A stretch of 64,000 nucleotides of DNA from Alicyclobacillus tolerans (GTDB taxonomy: Bacteria > Bacillota > Bacilli > Alicyclobacillales > Alicyclobacillaceae), in NCBI RefSeq assembly GCF_900142255.1, contig NZ_FRAF01000011.1:1-64000 (forward strand), in the 5' to 3' direction. Below the pieces are notes generated by a model. That model did not search any database, was not told the DNA's origin, and saw only the letters and a list, made by a program, of their open reading frames with translations. The position numbers were made by a program, and so were the translations under genes. Positions 20,424-31,016 of the stretch are shown here, one piece after another (the first letter of the stretch is position 1; every line of letters begins with the position of its first letter).

Positions 20424-21636
20424 GTCCTAGCCCCTCCCTTCCTGCTTGAATAGACTGCGAGAGCATGGTTGTGGCTGGCACCTGGCGTACACGTACGCCA
20501 AGTTTTGCTGCTTGTTGAACACAGCGCTGTGTGGCTGGGCTTACATCCGCATAACCCATCGGTATTATCCATTCTATAGGATGATGTCGCCGTACGGACG
20601 TCAGCACTTGCATGACTTCTTCTGTCAACGCTGGTGAAATAATCACCAGCGTGCTACCAGCAGCAGCTAAACTATCCAGTCGGCGCAACGACACAGCAAA
20701 TGGCGTTGATTCTCGCGGTTGAAGTTCTGCGAGCTTGTCCATCGCCCGAATCAATAAAATGTCGCTCGATCCGGTTGGTAATAAACAAGGTGCTCCCAAG
20801 TGATACAGCAGCGTGAAACGCTGTTGCCGCTCCTTTGCATAGCGCATCAAACTTGCGCAAATTTCCAAAGCTCGCTCAAACGTCTGCCCGGGTAATGTTG
20901 CGTACGACAAAACAGCGGCATCAATGACAAATGTGAGATGAATGGTTAACTGCCTTTCAAATTCTTTCGCTTGCAGCATATGACGCCGGGCAGTAGCGGG
21001 CCAGTGAATTCGGCTGAGCCTGTCACCTGGCTGATAGCTGCGAACCCCCACCACACTACTGGCTTCCTCGGTCCGCTGTCGGATAGTCTGTTCAGCACCA
21101 CCCAGTTCCGTAGCAAGCGGTTTCCAATCACGCACTGTGATAGATTTCGGCACCACCAGCACACGCTCCATGTACGGTTGTTCAAACCGTAAGCTCTGCC
21201 AGCCAAAAACATCCTTCGTTTCTATGGAAACTGCAGAAAATGTGTAAATGCCTCGGGCTGCATTGTCAAGAGTAAATCGACAGGAAAATTGGCGAGACAA
21301 AAGTGGCAACCGTATCGCTATCCATTTCGATGGAAGGTTAGCCACCGTGCTTTGTGTCTCTACGGAGAGGCGCACCCAGAGGAGTGGCCAGAAACTTTTG
21401 CGTTCAATTTGACACTCCAGTTGGAGCGATTGTCCAGCAGTCAAACGGTGCGTTGAAATGCGACAGTCCACGTTTACCCCATTCAAAGAGAATGCACTTG
21501 TTCCCCATTCGTATAACGAGAGAAAAGAAGCGCTATAAAAAAGAAACCAAGAAAAAAATCCTCCCTGAACGCGGCTAAAGACATAAAGTGCGGCCAGCAA
21601 AATCAAATTGAGACCCACAGCCACGATTTGACGCAT
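20410..21636 (-). CDS. DUF58 domain protein
   Basis: 408 residues with two N-terminal membrane helices (IVAVGLNLILLAALYVF and a following FYSASFLSLYEW region), then a beta-rich segment. The DUF58 hallmark is VRSYQPGDRLSRIHWPATAR. The C-terminal half looks like a von Willebrand A-type fold (TFVIDAAVLSY). Its start overlaps the moxR stop in TAATG. Such proteins act with MoxR ATPases; the role is not defined. Confidence 0.92.
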   Translation of the reverse strand: MRQIVAVGLNLILLAALYVFSRVQGGFFSWFLFYSASFLSLYEWGTSAFSLNGVNVDCRISTHRLTAGQSLQLECQIERKSFWPLLWVRLSVETQSTVANLPSKWIAIRLPLLSRQFSCRFTLDNAARGIYTFSAVSIETKDVFGWQSLRFEQPYMERVLVVPKSITVRDWKPLATELGGAEQTIRQRTEEASSVVGVRSYQPGDRLSRIHWPATARRHMLQAKEFERQLTIHLTFVIDAAVLSYATLPGQTFERALEICASLMRYAKERQQRFTLLYHLGAPCLLPTGSSDILLIRAMDKLAELQPRESTPFAVSLRRLDSLAAAGSTLVIISPALTEEVMQVLTSVRRHHPIEWIIPMGYADVSPATQRCVQQAAKLGVRVRQVPATTMLSQSIQAGREGLGRERY

Positions 21637-22610
21637 TAAACCCTGGCCCCCTGTAGAAAAGGAATCGCAACCCGGGCCAGCACCTCCTCAATCAACACTT
21701 CCGTTGTTTCACCATTCAAACGTGCTTCTGGAGCAAGAATGAGACGGTGACTCAACACGTAAGGAGCTAAATAGCGAATATCGTCTGGCACTACATACGT
21801 TCTTCCTGAAACAAACGCCAGTGCCTTGGCAGCTTTTTGCAGTGCAATCGCCGCACGTGGTGAAGCGCCAAGCAACAATTTGTCCAACCTTCGCGTATTT
21901 TGCACAAGAGTGACAATGTATTGCTGCAATTCTTTTTCCATATGCACAGCCGTGGCTTCATTCCGCCAGTTGAGTACATCTGTGGGACTCGCCACAGGTG
22001 AAAGATTTTTTAATGGCGAACCAGCACCATGCTTCTGTAAAATAACGAGTTCTTCTTCAGGCGATGGATACCCCATGTGAATTTTCATCATAAAACGGTC
22101 TAATTGCGCTTCGGGAAGCGGGAACGTCCCTTCAAATTCAATTGGATTTTCTGTAGCTAGCAGCAAAAAAGGGGAAGGCAACGTATACGTTTCTCCGTCC
22201 ACCGTAACCGCTTCTTCCTCAAGCGCTTCAAGCAGGGCGGACTGCGTTTTGGGGGATGTACGGTTGATTTCATCTGCCAGAACCAACTGGCCAAAGATGG
22301 GCCCCATACGAAATTCAAAAGTTTGCGTTCGTTGATTATAAATAGATACGCCCGTGACATCCGAAGGTAAAAGATCTGGTGTAAACTGAATTCTTTTAAA
22401 ATCACAACCCAGCAATTTAGCCAATGACTTGACCAGCATCGTCTTGCCCACACCAGGAACATCCTCAATCAAGCAATGGCCGCTGGCCAAAAGTGCCGTT
22501 AAAAGCAATTTCAAAACCTTTTCCTTGCCCACAACCACACTCGCCAATCCGTCTTTAAGCGGAAGCAGCAGTGGATTCCACTCTTCTGTTTCGATCCGTT
22601 TTTCTTTCAC
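21636..22610 (-). CDS. MoxR-family AAA+ ATPase
   Basis: 324 residues. Walker A is DVPGVGKTML, Walker B LVLADEINR, with sensor 1 in LLATENPIEFEGTFPLPEAQ and the arginine region QLDRFMMK. MoxR ATPases are chaperone-like and are usually linked to DUF58/VWA partners, as here. GTG at 22610 (MKEKRIETEEWNP) is preferred since GAGGAAGGGG lies upstream; a TTG at 22643 is an alternative. First gene of the three-gene operon. Confidence 0.94.
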   Translation of the reverse strand: MKEKRIETEEWNPLLLPLKDGLASVVVGKEKVLKLLLTALLASGHCLIEDVPGVGKTMLVKSLAKLLGCDFKRIQFTPDLLPSDVTGVSIYNQRTQTFEFRMGPIFGQLVLADEINRTSPKTQSALLEALEEEAVTVDGETYTLPSPFLLLATENPIEFEGTFPLPEAQLDRFMMKIHMGYPSPEEELVILQKHGAGSPLKNLSPVASPTDVLNWRNEATAVHMEKELQQYIVTLVQNTRRLDKLLLGASPRAAIALQKAAKALAFVSGRTYVVPDDIRYLAPYVLSHRLILAPEARLNGETTEVLIEEVLARVAIPFLQGARV

Positions 22611-22733
22611 AGCCGCGTCCCCTTCCTCATCATTCACTTCCAATCTATCACAAATTCACATCCCTGCCGACTGAAAGATTTCGCAGACTAGTAGATTCGA
22701 TTTGGCGGTAACAAGCACAGATACTCTTTCCAT

Positions 22734-22770
22734 AAAAAAATCGGCGCCCATCAGGGACACCGATTTTTTG
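22734..22770 (-). terminator. terminator of groES-groEL (probably bidirectional)
   Basis: ATCGGCGCCC (22740-22749) pairs with GGGACACCGAT (22754-22764), ten pairs with one bulge and a four-base loop. It is flanked by A7 on the left and T6 on the right, so it can work on both strands. It lies about 30 bases after groEL. Confidence 0.85.
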
Positions 22771-22798
22771 GCAGACAACCAAACCAGTCTGCACAAAA

Positions 22799-24427
<1,629 letters not shown>

Positions 24428-24456
24428 TCAAAAGTCCCTCCCTGTCTCGTTGCAGA

Positions 24457-24741
24457 TTACTTTTCTACAATCGCGAGAATGTCGCTCTCGCGCAAAATCA
24501 GCACTTCCTCGTTGTTCACTTTCACTTCTGTCCCAGCGTACTTGGAGTAAATGACGCGGTCCCCAACTTTGACGTCAAGCGCAATGCGTTTGCCGTCTTC
24601 ATAACGGCCCGGACCCACAGAAATAATTTCACCCTCTTGCGGCTTTTCCTTGGCATTGTCCGGCAGGAAAATTCCGCTGGCGGTTTTCTCCTCGCGTTCT
24701 ACAGGACGCACCACGACGCGATCTGCGAGTGGCTTCAGCAT
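24457..24741 (-). CDS. groES: 10-kDa co-chaperonin GroES
   Basis: 94 residues from ATG at 24741 ([15 protein letters not shown]), with AAGGAGGGTG upstream. The mobile loop [11 protein letters not shown] and the roof region [15 protein letters not shown] are present. The frame is open to 24786, but that extension runs into the CIRCE operator. Caps GroEL. Confidence 0.98.
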   Translation of the reverse strand: MLKPLADRVVVRPVEREEKTASGIFLPDNAKEKPQEGEIISVGPGRYEDGKRIALDVKVGDRVIYSKYAGTEVKVNNEEVLILRESDILAIVEK

Positions 24742-24779
24742 GTGAACACCCTCCTTGATTGTCAACATCATTTCATTTG

Positions 24780-24806
24780 TTAGCACTCAATCAACCTGAG
24801 TGCTAA
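24780..24806 (-). promoter_or_regulatory. CIRCE operator (HrcA binding site)
   Basis: A perfect TTAGCACTC-N9-GAGTGCTAA inverted repeat (24780-24788 and 24798-24806), identical to the consensus. HrcA binds it to repress groESL at normal temperature. No hrcA gene is in the window. Confidence 0.98.
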
Positions 24807-24817
24807 CACCAGTGAAT

Positions 24818-24846
24818 ATGATAGCGACTTAAGCCCATCTTTGCAA
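24818..24846 (-). promoter_or_regulatory. groESL sigma-A promoter
   Basis: Minus strand -35 TTGCAA (24841-24846), 17-base spacer, -10 TATCAT (24818-24823). Transcription would start next to the CIRCE element, the usual arrangement for HrcA repression. Confidence 0.75.
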
Positions 24847-24909
24847 GGCACTCAACAAAAAAAATTAGGTTTTTTGAAAATCATAGAATTCTACTATTCC
24901 ATACTCATC

Positions 24910-25551
24910 TCACATTGACTCCCAACCCAGCGCCTCAAGCAATTGTCGTGGCTGGTCTGCCGGCAGAACAGGCAGGCCCAAAAAAGCAGCACCACCAGCA
25001 ATCGTTTGGCTGGATATCAGGTTCATATCTCCAAAACTACACTCCTTGTCCAACTGGCTTTCAGAGTGATTCCATAAAACAACTGCGCGCAGATTGCTCA
25101 TGGGAATACGCAATAATTCCAGCAGACGTCGCTCATCAGGCGCTATAGCTAATTTTGGCCAAGGCGCATCTTTGACGCCTTCGACCAATACAAATTGCGG
25201 CCGTTGACACTGCATCGCAAGCCGTTCCAGCCAATAGTTAGCCTGTTCAACCGACGATACTGGTGAGGAAGAAGCATGCTGCGCCAGGCGCTGATAGTAA
25301 AGGCTGTGACCTGCAGCAAAGAGGACAGTGGAAGCCGCTCCTGCACGCGCGTAGACATCCGTATCACTGCCCGGCTTCTGCCAGTCTGGCCATACTTCTT
25401 CTGAATAGGACTGCTCTAAATGTCCATCATGCTTGAAAACAGCCACTCGCTGACCTTGACTGGCAAGATATTGGACAAGCCGGCAAATCAAAGTAGTTTT
25501 CCCATACCCTGAAAAGCCAACGATACCCGCTACACGCATTTCATCAGGCAT
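24910..25551 (-). CDS. mobB: molybdopterin-guanine dinucleotide biosynthesis protein MobB
   Basis: P-loop GTPase that assists MobA in making the guanine-dinucleotide form of the molybdenum cofactor. 213 residues. Walker A is VGFSGYGKTTL, followed by VAVFKHDGH, SDTDVYARAGA and VLVEGVKDAPWPKL, all typical. Its start overlaps the stop of the molybdopterin-binding gene by 8 bases. Confidence 0.92.
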   Translation of the reverse strand: MPDEMRVAGIVGFSGYGKTTLICRLVQYLASQGQRVAVFKHDGHLEQSYSEEVWPDWQKPGSDTDVYARAGAASTVLFAAGHSLYYQRLAQHASSSPVSSVEQANYWLERLAMQCQRPQFVLVEGVKDAPWPKLAIAPDERRLLELLRIPMSNLRAVVLWNHSESQLDKECSFGDMNLISSQTIAGGAAFLGLPVLPADQPRQLLEALGWESM

Positions 25552-26539
25552 TCAGCCAGCCACCTACTCCCAACTGCGCAATGTCTTTCTTTGTGATGGC
25601 AATACCCGCCAAAACGCGCGGCAGAAGCAAATCAAACGAAGTTTTACTGTCAAAAATCACGGCACCCGGCAGACCAAAGATAACCGTTTCACGCAGATAG
25701 GCGAGCATCAGCATAGATCCGGGCAAAACAGGCGTACCATAGCTCACCACTTGACTTGCACTATTTCGAATGGCCAAAGGTGTTCTGTCATCCGGATCAA
25801 CCGACATGCCACCTGTCACACAAATCAGAGTGGCTCCTGCAGCATGCGCACTGCGAATCGCTTGTTCAATATCTGACGTGTCGTCGCCCACAAATACCTG
25901 CTGTGCTATACCCAGACCATAGCGGGCCATTTTTTCGCGGAGAATCGGACCTGATTGATCCTGCACACGTCCGCTGGCAATTTCACTGCCTGTGGTGACT
26001 AAATGAATACATTGCGGCTTATACGGAAGCACATCTATCATCGCCATACCGCCTACCGCTTCTCTTGCCATACGTTCCACATGGGCAATCTTCTCTTCAG
26101 CAATGACGAGCGGGATTGGCCTGAGTCCGGCAACCGATTCTCCCGCATCCACATGCGAATATGGTTTCTTCGTCGCAATAGAGATTTCGTCGATCTCGTT
26201 CATTTCCGTGACTCGACGCTTATCCACCCAAAGCATACCGGAAGTGGCTGCCTTTAAAACGACCTTTCCCTCATGTACAGGTGCAAGAAGAACTCCCTGG
26301 CCCGCCAAAGCAGTAGCCATGCGAACTGCCGCCTCGTCTTCATGCAGTTCTCCTGCATCTATCTCCATGACATAAATATGTCGCTTACCCATATCATAAA
26401 GGCGGGATATATCTTCTTCTTGAATCACATGCCCTTTGCGAAAAGCAGCTCCCTTAAATTTTCCAGGTACAATTTGCGTCATATCATGAGCCAAAACCAG
26501 GCCAACCGCCTGTTCAACCGGGACTTCCCGCAACTTCAA
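25544..26539 (-). CDS. molybdopterin-binding (MoeA/MoaB-like) protein
   Basis: 331 residues. The C-terminal half is a MoCF-biosynthesis domain: VTTGSEIASGRVQDQ, then LICVTGGMSVDPDDRTP, the molybdopterin-binding signature, and VIFGLPGAV. The N-terminal half (MKLREVPVEQAVGLVLAHDM, FRKGHVIQEEDI) resembles a reduced MoeA. It is shorter than the ~400-residue MoeA and lacks an obvious C-terminal domain IV. It probably handles molybdenum insertion or carries cofactor, but whether it replaces MoeA is uncertain. Neighbours are mobB and mobA. Confidence 0.85.
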   Translation of the reverse strand: MKLREVPVEQAVGLVLAHDMTQIVPGKFKGAAFRKGHVIQEEDISRLYDMGKRHIYVMEIDAGELHEDEAAVRMATALAGQGVLLAPVHEGKVVLKAATSGMLWVDKRRVTEMNEIDEISIATKKPYSHVDAGESVAGLRPIPLVIAEEKIAHVERMAREAVGGMAMIDVLPYKPQCIHLVTTGSEIASGRVQDQSGPILREKMARYGLGIAQQVFVGDDTSDIEQAIRSAHAAGATLICVTGGMSVDPDDRTPLAIRNSASQVVSYGTPVLPGSMLMLAYLRETVIFGLPGAVIFDSKTSFDLLLPRVLAGIAITKKDIAQLGVGGWLNA

Positions 26540-26598
26540 TCTTCTCCCTCGCTTTCAGAAGCCAAACGATACCAGCCGTTCATATAGACCCGGAGAAC

Positions 26599-27225
26599 CT
26601 ACTCAATCTTTCTCGCCATACTTTGAAGTTGGATATGCTGCAGCCAAGCTTGATAATCTTCTGGTGTATGAATAGGACGCAATCCCCAGTCATCGACACA
26701 ATCCTGCCATTCCTGTACATGAATCTGTTGCAGAACTGGCAAAATCCGCTTCTCACCACGTTCTGCCGCCTGGCGTAAGAGCATTCCTACATGTGGCCGA
26801 TAAATAGCTACAAGCGGTTGCCAACGCCCTTCATAGACTGCCATCAGACCCTCTATATGGGATGGAAGGCTTTGAAAGAGGGTCCACATTTGCTTCAGGT
26901 ATAGCGCTTGCAAACCCGGCAAATCCCCCGCAAGCACTAAATAGCCTTTGACATGAGGCAAATCCTTTTCCGGCCAAGCATTCGCTAGCGCCTGTAATGG
27001 ACCCTGATAGGCTTCCCGATCGCGCTGGTAGACAATGTCCGCAGGCCACGTCTGCTTCATTTCCCTGGTTCCACCAATGATTGTAACTCTCTGAGCCACA
27101 GCATACGCTTCTTGAACGACATGACTTAAAACCGTATCTGCCTGGCCTGGAATACGCAACAGGGACAGCTTGTCCACACCCATGCGCAGGCTTTGTCCAC
27201 CAGCCAGAATCAAGGCATGCAACAT
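26599..27225 (-). CDS. mobA: molybdenum cofactor guanylyltransferase
   Basis: Adds GMP to molybdopterin. 208 residues. The nucleotide-binding start is ALILAGGQSLRMGVDK; the metal-binding AGDLPGL and the later GEKRILPVLQ region agree with MobA. It overlaps the upstream cyclo-ligase gene by 16 bases. The other cofactor genes (moaA-E) and any molybdoenzyme are not in the window. Confidence 0.9.
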   Translation of the reverse strand: MLHALILAGGQSLRMGVDKLSLLRIPGQADTVLSHVVQEAYAVAQRVTIIGGTREMKQTWPADIVYQRDREAYQGPLQALANAWPEKDLPHVKGYLVLAGDLPGLQALYLKQMWTLFQSLPSHIEGLMAVYEGRWQPLVAIYRPHVGMLLRQAAERGEKRILPVLQQIHVQEWQDCVDDWGLRPIHTPEDYQAWLQHIQLQSMARKIE

Positions 27226-27815
27226 GATACCACTCCGTTTTCGTCAAGCAGCATATCCATGCGTACATCATGCGCTTCTGCTGGCAAATCTGCTACTCGT
27301 TGCACTGCATAGAGTACACCTATTTTCAATACGCTAGGCGGCAAAACAGCCAAAACGCGATCGTAATAACCGCCACCATAACCCAGACGAACTCCGCTTT
27401 CCGTAAAAGCGAGGCCTGGCACCAGAAGCAGAGCAAAATTTTGCGGTTCTACAGCGTTCTGTTCATTCCGCAAAGGCTCGCGAATCCCATAGTGTCCTGT
27501 TTGAAAATCTTCTTCCTTTGCAGCACGATAAAAACGCATCTGCCGATTTTCTTCAGATTCCACTGCCGGAAAGGCAAAAATCCATTTTGCAAGGGATGGA
27601 CGTTCTAACAGAGAAAATAGATTCACTTCTCCGCGCATGGACCGATATAATCCTATAGAATGCGGCACAGGCCAAGAGCGGGAAAGCAAGAAAGACTCTA
27701 ATATCCCGCATATTTGCTCGTCTTTGTACTGCCTTTCCGGTACAGTGAGTGTCTGCCGAAGGCGAAGCATCTGACTACGCCAACGCTGTTTGTCTTCCCT
27801 CGGATTCACTGCCAC
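27210..27815 (-). CDS. 5-formyltetrahydrofolate cyclo-ligase
   Basis: ATP-dependent conversion of 5-formyl-THF to 5,10-methenyl-THF, which returns folate to the one-carbon pool that purH uses. 201 residues. The conserved YRSMRGEVN and the C-terminal signature VRLGYGGGYYDRVL are present. It is transcribed with the molybdenum cofactor genes (16-base overlap with mobA) and lies just downstream of the PAP2 gene. Confidence 0.95.
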   Translation of the reverse strand: MAVNPREDKQRWRSQMLRLRQTLTVPERQYKDEQICGILESFLLSRSWPVPHSIGLYRSMRGEVNLFSLLERPSLAKWIFAFPAVESEENRQMRFYRAAKEEDFQTGHYGIREPLRNEQNAVEPQNFALLLVPGLAFTESGVRLGYGGGYYDRVLAVLPPSVLKIGVLYAVQRVADLPAEAHDVRMDMLLDENGVVSCCMP

Positions 27816-27851
27816 TTTAATCTCCTTTGAGCAAGCTCAAAAAACATATTT

Positions 27852-28778
27852 TCATGCTGTCGTTTGATTTCTTGAAGCATAGATTCCAGCCAACTGAAAG
27901 AGTAGTGGTGCAACAAATGTGGCAAACAGTCCCATTGCAGTCGTTTGTGCCACCAGTCCAACGCCTGTTGACCACGCGACATGAGCAATTACACTTTTCA
28001 TTCCCCATTGTACCCCAATTAATCCTGCCATGCCGATGATGCTGGCCGCTACTCGCTGCCAGATACTTTTTCCGCTGACGCTGCCTACAAAACGTTCTTC
28101 CAAGACTGCCCCAACGCCCATGCCGAGTAGAAAACCACAATACTGTTGACCACTTGCTGTCTGTTGAAAACTGAGCAAGACCAGTGGCAAAACTACTGCT
28201 GCCGTCCACTTCCAGGAAAAAGGCACTTCACGGTAACTCCACCACGTTCCTATACTCCAGCCCACATAGGCAAGAAAAAATCCAAGCGCCCAGCCTACGA
28301 TTACATCTAAGGGCCAGTGCAAACCTAAATACACGCGCGACCAACCAATCAGTGCCACCAAGAGTATACCTATTGCCCAGAGTACCTTGCGTTTGAACCA
28401 ACGTCCAAGCAGCGTCCAGAACATCATCGTACCCTGTGCATGCCCGCTTGGCATAGAATAGATGGCATCGCCTATGGAGCTTGTATACCCTGAGCGAATA
28501 CCGGGCACGCCAATGGGACGCACCCAACCGAAGCTCGTTTTTAACCAACTGTTGACGGCCATGCCCAAAACAAACACGTACGCCATTCGCATTCCAAACT
28601 TGCGATTCACAGACCAATATAAAACAGGCAACAAAAGCAGGTAAAACGGTTCTAGACCAAGCCAAGAAAGCATGCGCGCCAGGCTATCAAGATGCGGCGA
28701 AGCGTGCGATTGAATGGCTACTATCCATCGATACTGCCAGGCAAATCCGTATGGCAGCGGAAAATTGGTTTGCACCAT
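27852..28778 (-). CDS. PAP2-family membrane phosphatase
   Basis: 308 residues with about eight membrane segments. The PAP2 triad is present: KTSFGWVRP (motif 1), SMPSGHAQG (motif 2, catalytic His) and SRVYLGLHWPLDV (motif 3, His nucleophile). Such enzymes remove phosphate from lipid phosphates or undecaprenyl pyrophosphate. A second C-terminal membrane region (residues ~210-300) extends past the usual 200-residue core, giving a DUF-like tail of unknown use. ATG at 28778 follows GAGGAGAGGG. Confidence 0.9.
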   Translation of the reverse strand: MVQTNFPLPYGFAWQYRWIVAIQSHASPHLDSLARMLSWLGLEPFYLLLLPVLYWSVNRKFGMRMAYVFVLGMAVNSWLKTSFGWVRPIGVPGIRSGYTSSIGDAIYSMPSGHAQGTMMFWTLLGRWFKRKVLWAIGILLVALIGWSRVYLGLHWPLDVIVGWALGFFLAYVGWSIGTWWSYREVPFSWKWTAAVVLPLVLLSFQQTASGQQYCGFLLGMGVGAVLEERFVGSVSGKSIWQRVAASIIGMAGLIGVQWGMKSVIAHVAWSTGVGLVAQTTAMGLFATFVAPLLFQLAGIYASRNQTTA

Positions 28779-28938
28779 GAGAATACCCTCTCCTCGCCCC
28801 TTGTCAAACAACGATTGATGGACATTCAATGTGAAACAACTTTTCCAGGCGCTTCTGGAGGCGTACACTAGAAAGCGCACAAACGGGACAGCACACTGGA
28901 TGGGACAAGAGAATTCTATGCATCATGGAGGCCAGTTC

Positions 28939-30918
28939 ATGATAGTTTTGCAAACAAACCGAATTGCTAAATCTTTCTCTGGTATAGATATCTTGCGCAA
29001 TATTTCTTTGACGGTGCAAGAAAAAGAACGTCTTGCCATTGTTGGCGCCAACGGTGCGGGAAAAACCACGCTGTTGCGCATTCTGGCGGGCGAAATTACT
29101 CCCGATAGCGGTTCTGTCGCCATTGCCAACGGAGCCAGCGTCGGCTACGTTTCCCAATACGCCGGCAAGGCCGAAGCGTCGGACAGCGTATATTCGTTTG
29201 TGGAAAAAGCTTTCAGCGAGATCCGCCAGATGGAACAGAAATTGCGCCAAATGGAAGCGCAGATGGCCGATCCTGCCCTGCAAGAGAACCTTCACAGCTA
29301 CAACATGCTTATGGAACGCTATGCTAACCTACAAAAATCATTTGCAGATGCTGGTGGCTTCAGCATAGACGCCCAAATTCGCCGAATTCTGCACGGCATG
29401 AACTTCCCACCAGAAACGCATACGCTATCCGTAAGCAGTCTGAGCGGCGGCCAAAAGACGCGCCTTGCTCTAGCCCGGCTGCTTGCCGCTCAACCCAGTC
29501 TGCTTCTGCTGGACGAGCCCAGCAACTACCTGGATACAACCACACTCCGTTTTCTTGAAACCTATCTTCAGCAGTACGAAGGAAGCGTCATTGTCGTTTC
29601 GCACGATCGCTATTTTCTCGATGAGGTGGCAACCGCCATTTTCCATATAGAGCATGGCACTGGTAAACGCTATCCTGGCAATTACAATTATTTTGTGGAA
29701 ACCCGGGCTTTGGAACTGGAGCAGCAGAAAAACGCATATGAAGCGGCACTGAGTGAACGACAGCGGCTTGAATCGTTTGTACAGAAAAATATCGCCCGCG
29801 CATCGACCACCAAACGGGCTCAAAGTCGACGCAAATTGTTGGAACGGATGGGGGTGCTGCAACCTCCTGACAGCCAATCGCCAAAGCTCGCCCTGCAATT
29901 TTCAGAACGCCGCCCATCTGGCAAAGATGTGTTGGAAGTCCATGATTTACAGATTGGCCACAATCAAACACCTTTGACAGCACCTATCCATTTCAGCATT
30001 CGACGTGGGCAGCGTGTTGCTCTGCTTGGCGAGAATGGTGTGGGCAAAACTACATTGTTGCGCACATTGGCTGGCGAGCTGCTGCCTTTGGCGGGGCAAA
30101 TTCAATATGGAACTCATGTCGATCTCGGTTACTACAGCCAGGAACAAGAAAATCTGAATCCCCAACAGACCGTCCTGGCGGCAGTATGGGATGAATTTCC
30201 CCATCTCGACCAAACCACAGTGCGAACTGCGCTGGGGCGCTTTCTCTTTCGTGGTGAAGAGGTAGAGAAACTCATAGCGGGTCTATCTGGTGGAGAAAAG
30301 AGCCGAATCAATTTGTGCCGCTTGATGCTCCTGCAAGGTAACACGCTTTTACTCGACGAACCCACCAATCACCTTGATTTGTTAGCCAAAGAAGCGTTGG
30401 AAGAAGCGATGGAGGACTTTACCGGCACGATTCTGTTTGTCTCCCACGATCGATACTTTATTGATGCTATGGCTACTCATGTGGGTGTTCTTACAAAAGA
30501 TGGACTCGTCTTACACGAAGGGAATTATACGGATTGGCTTGCGCGCGAAAAGGCGATTCAAGAAGCTGCCGAAGAACGTGCTAGAGAAAATCAACAAATA
30601 GCGTTCAACGAGCGCCAAAAGAACGCAGAGAAAAATTCGCTAAAAGAAATTCCAAAAACGCGCGTACGTTCCGCCGATCTCAGACGTGCCAGAGAGCGTG
30701 TGGAAAAATTGGAAAACTTGATTGCAGAAGCTGAAACTCAATTGGAAAGCTGTTTGCAGCAACAAACGACTGTCACGCTGGAACAGCAATGGACGGAACT
30801 CGAACATTGGCAGCGTCAAGAAAATGAGATTCGTACTCATCTTGCAGAACTCATGAAAGATTGGGAGCACGCACAGATACATTTGGAGGAGTTGGAGCGT
30901 CTTAACCACAACTGGTAA
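28939..30918 (+). CDS. ABC-F family ATPase
   Basis: Soluble tandem-ABC protein, 659 residues, no membrane domain. Domain 1: Walker A GANGAGKTT, signature LSGGQKTRLALAR, Walker B LLLLDEPSNYLD. Domain 2: GENGVGKTT, LSGGEKSRINLCR, LLLDEPTNHLD. The linker between the domains (around residues 210-330) is the charged arm, and the last ~100 residues form a coiled coil (LRRARERVEKLENLIAEAE). ABC-F proteins act on the ribosome. ATG at 28939 follows TGGAGGC; upstream in-frame codons lack a site. Whether this one gives antibiotic resistance cannot be told. Confidence 0.93.
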   Translation: MIVLQTNRIAKSFSGIDILRNISLTVQEKERLAIVGANGAGKTTLLRILAGEITPDSGSVAIANGASVGYVSQYAGKAEASDSVYSFVEKAFSEIRQMEQKLRQMEAQMADPALQENLHSYNMLMERYANLQKSFADAGGFSIDAQIRRILHGMNFPPETHTLSVSSLSGGQKTRLALARLLAAQPSLLLLDEPSNYLDTTTLRFLETYLQQYEGSVIVVSHDRYFLDEVATAIFHIEHGTGKRYPGNYNYFVETRALELEQQKNAYEAALSERQRLESFVQKNIARASTTKRAQSRRKLLERMGVLQPPDSQSPKLALQFSERRPSGKDVLEVHDLQIGHNQTPLTAPIHFSIRRGQRVALLGENGVGKTTLLRTLAGELLPLAGQIQYGTHVDLGYYSQEQENLNPQQTVLAAVWDEFPHLDQTTVRTALGRFLFRGEEVEKLIAGLSGGEKSRINLCRLMLLQGNTLLLDEPTNHLDLLAKEALEEAMEDFTGTILFVSHDRYFIDAMATHVGVLTKDGLVLHEGNYTDWLAREKAIQEAAEERARENQQIAFNERQKNAEKNSLKEIPKTRVRSADLRRARERVEKLENLIAEAETQLESCLQQQTTVTLEQQWTELEHWQRQENEIRTHLAELMKDWEHAQIHLEELERLNHNW

Positions 30919-30963
30919 ACCATGCATAAAACGAAATCGTCCGTGACACGCTAACAGCGAATC

Positions 30964-30995
30964 TTTGGCTTGGTTCGGACTTCGTCCAAGCCAAA
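30964..30995. repeat. strong inverted repeat between ABC-F and the ger operon
   Basis: TTTGGCTTGG (30964-30973) and CCAAGCCAAA (30986-30995) are perfect complements with a 12-base loop. No T tract follows on either strand, so it is not a typical terminator; it could be a terminator without a U tract or a leader element of the ger operon. Confidence 0.5.
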
Positions 30996-31016
30996 CAGAT
31001 CGGATGGTGAACGTCA

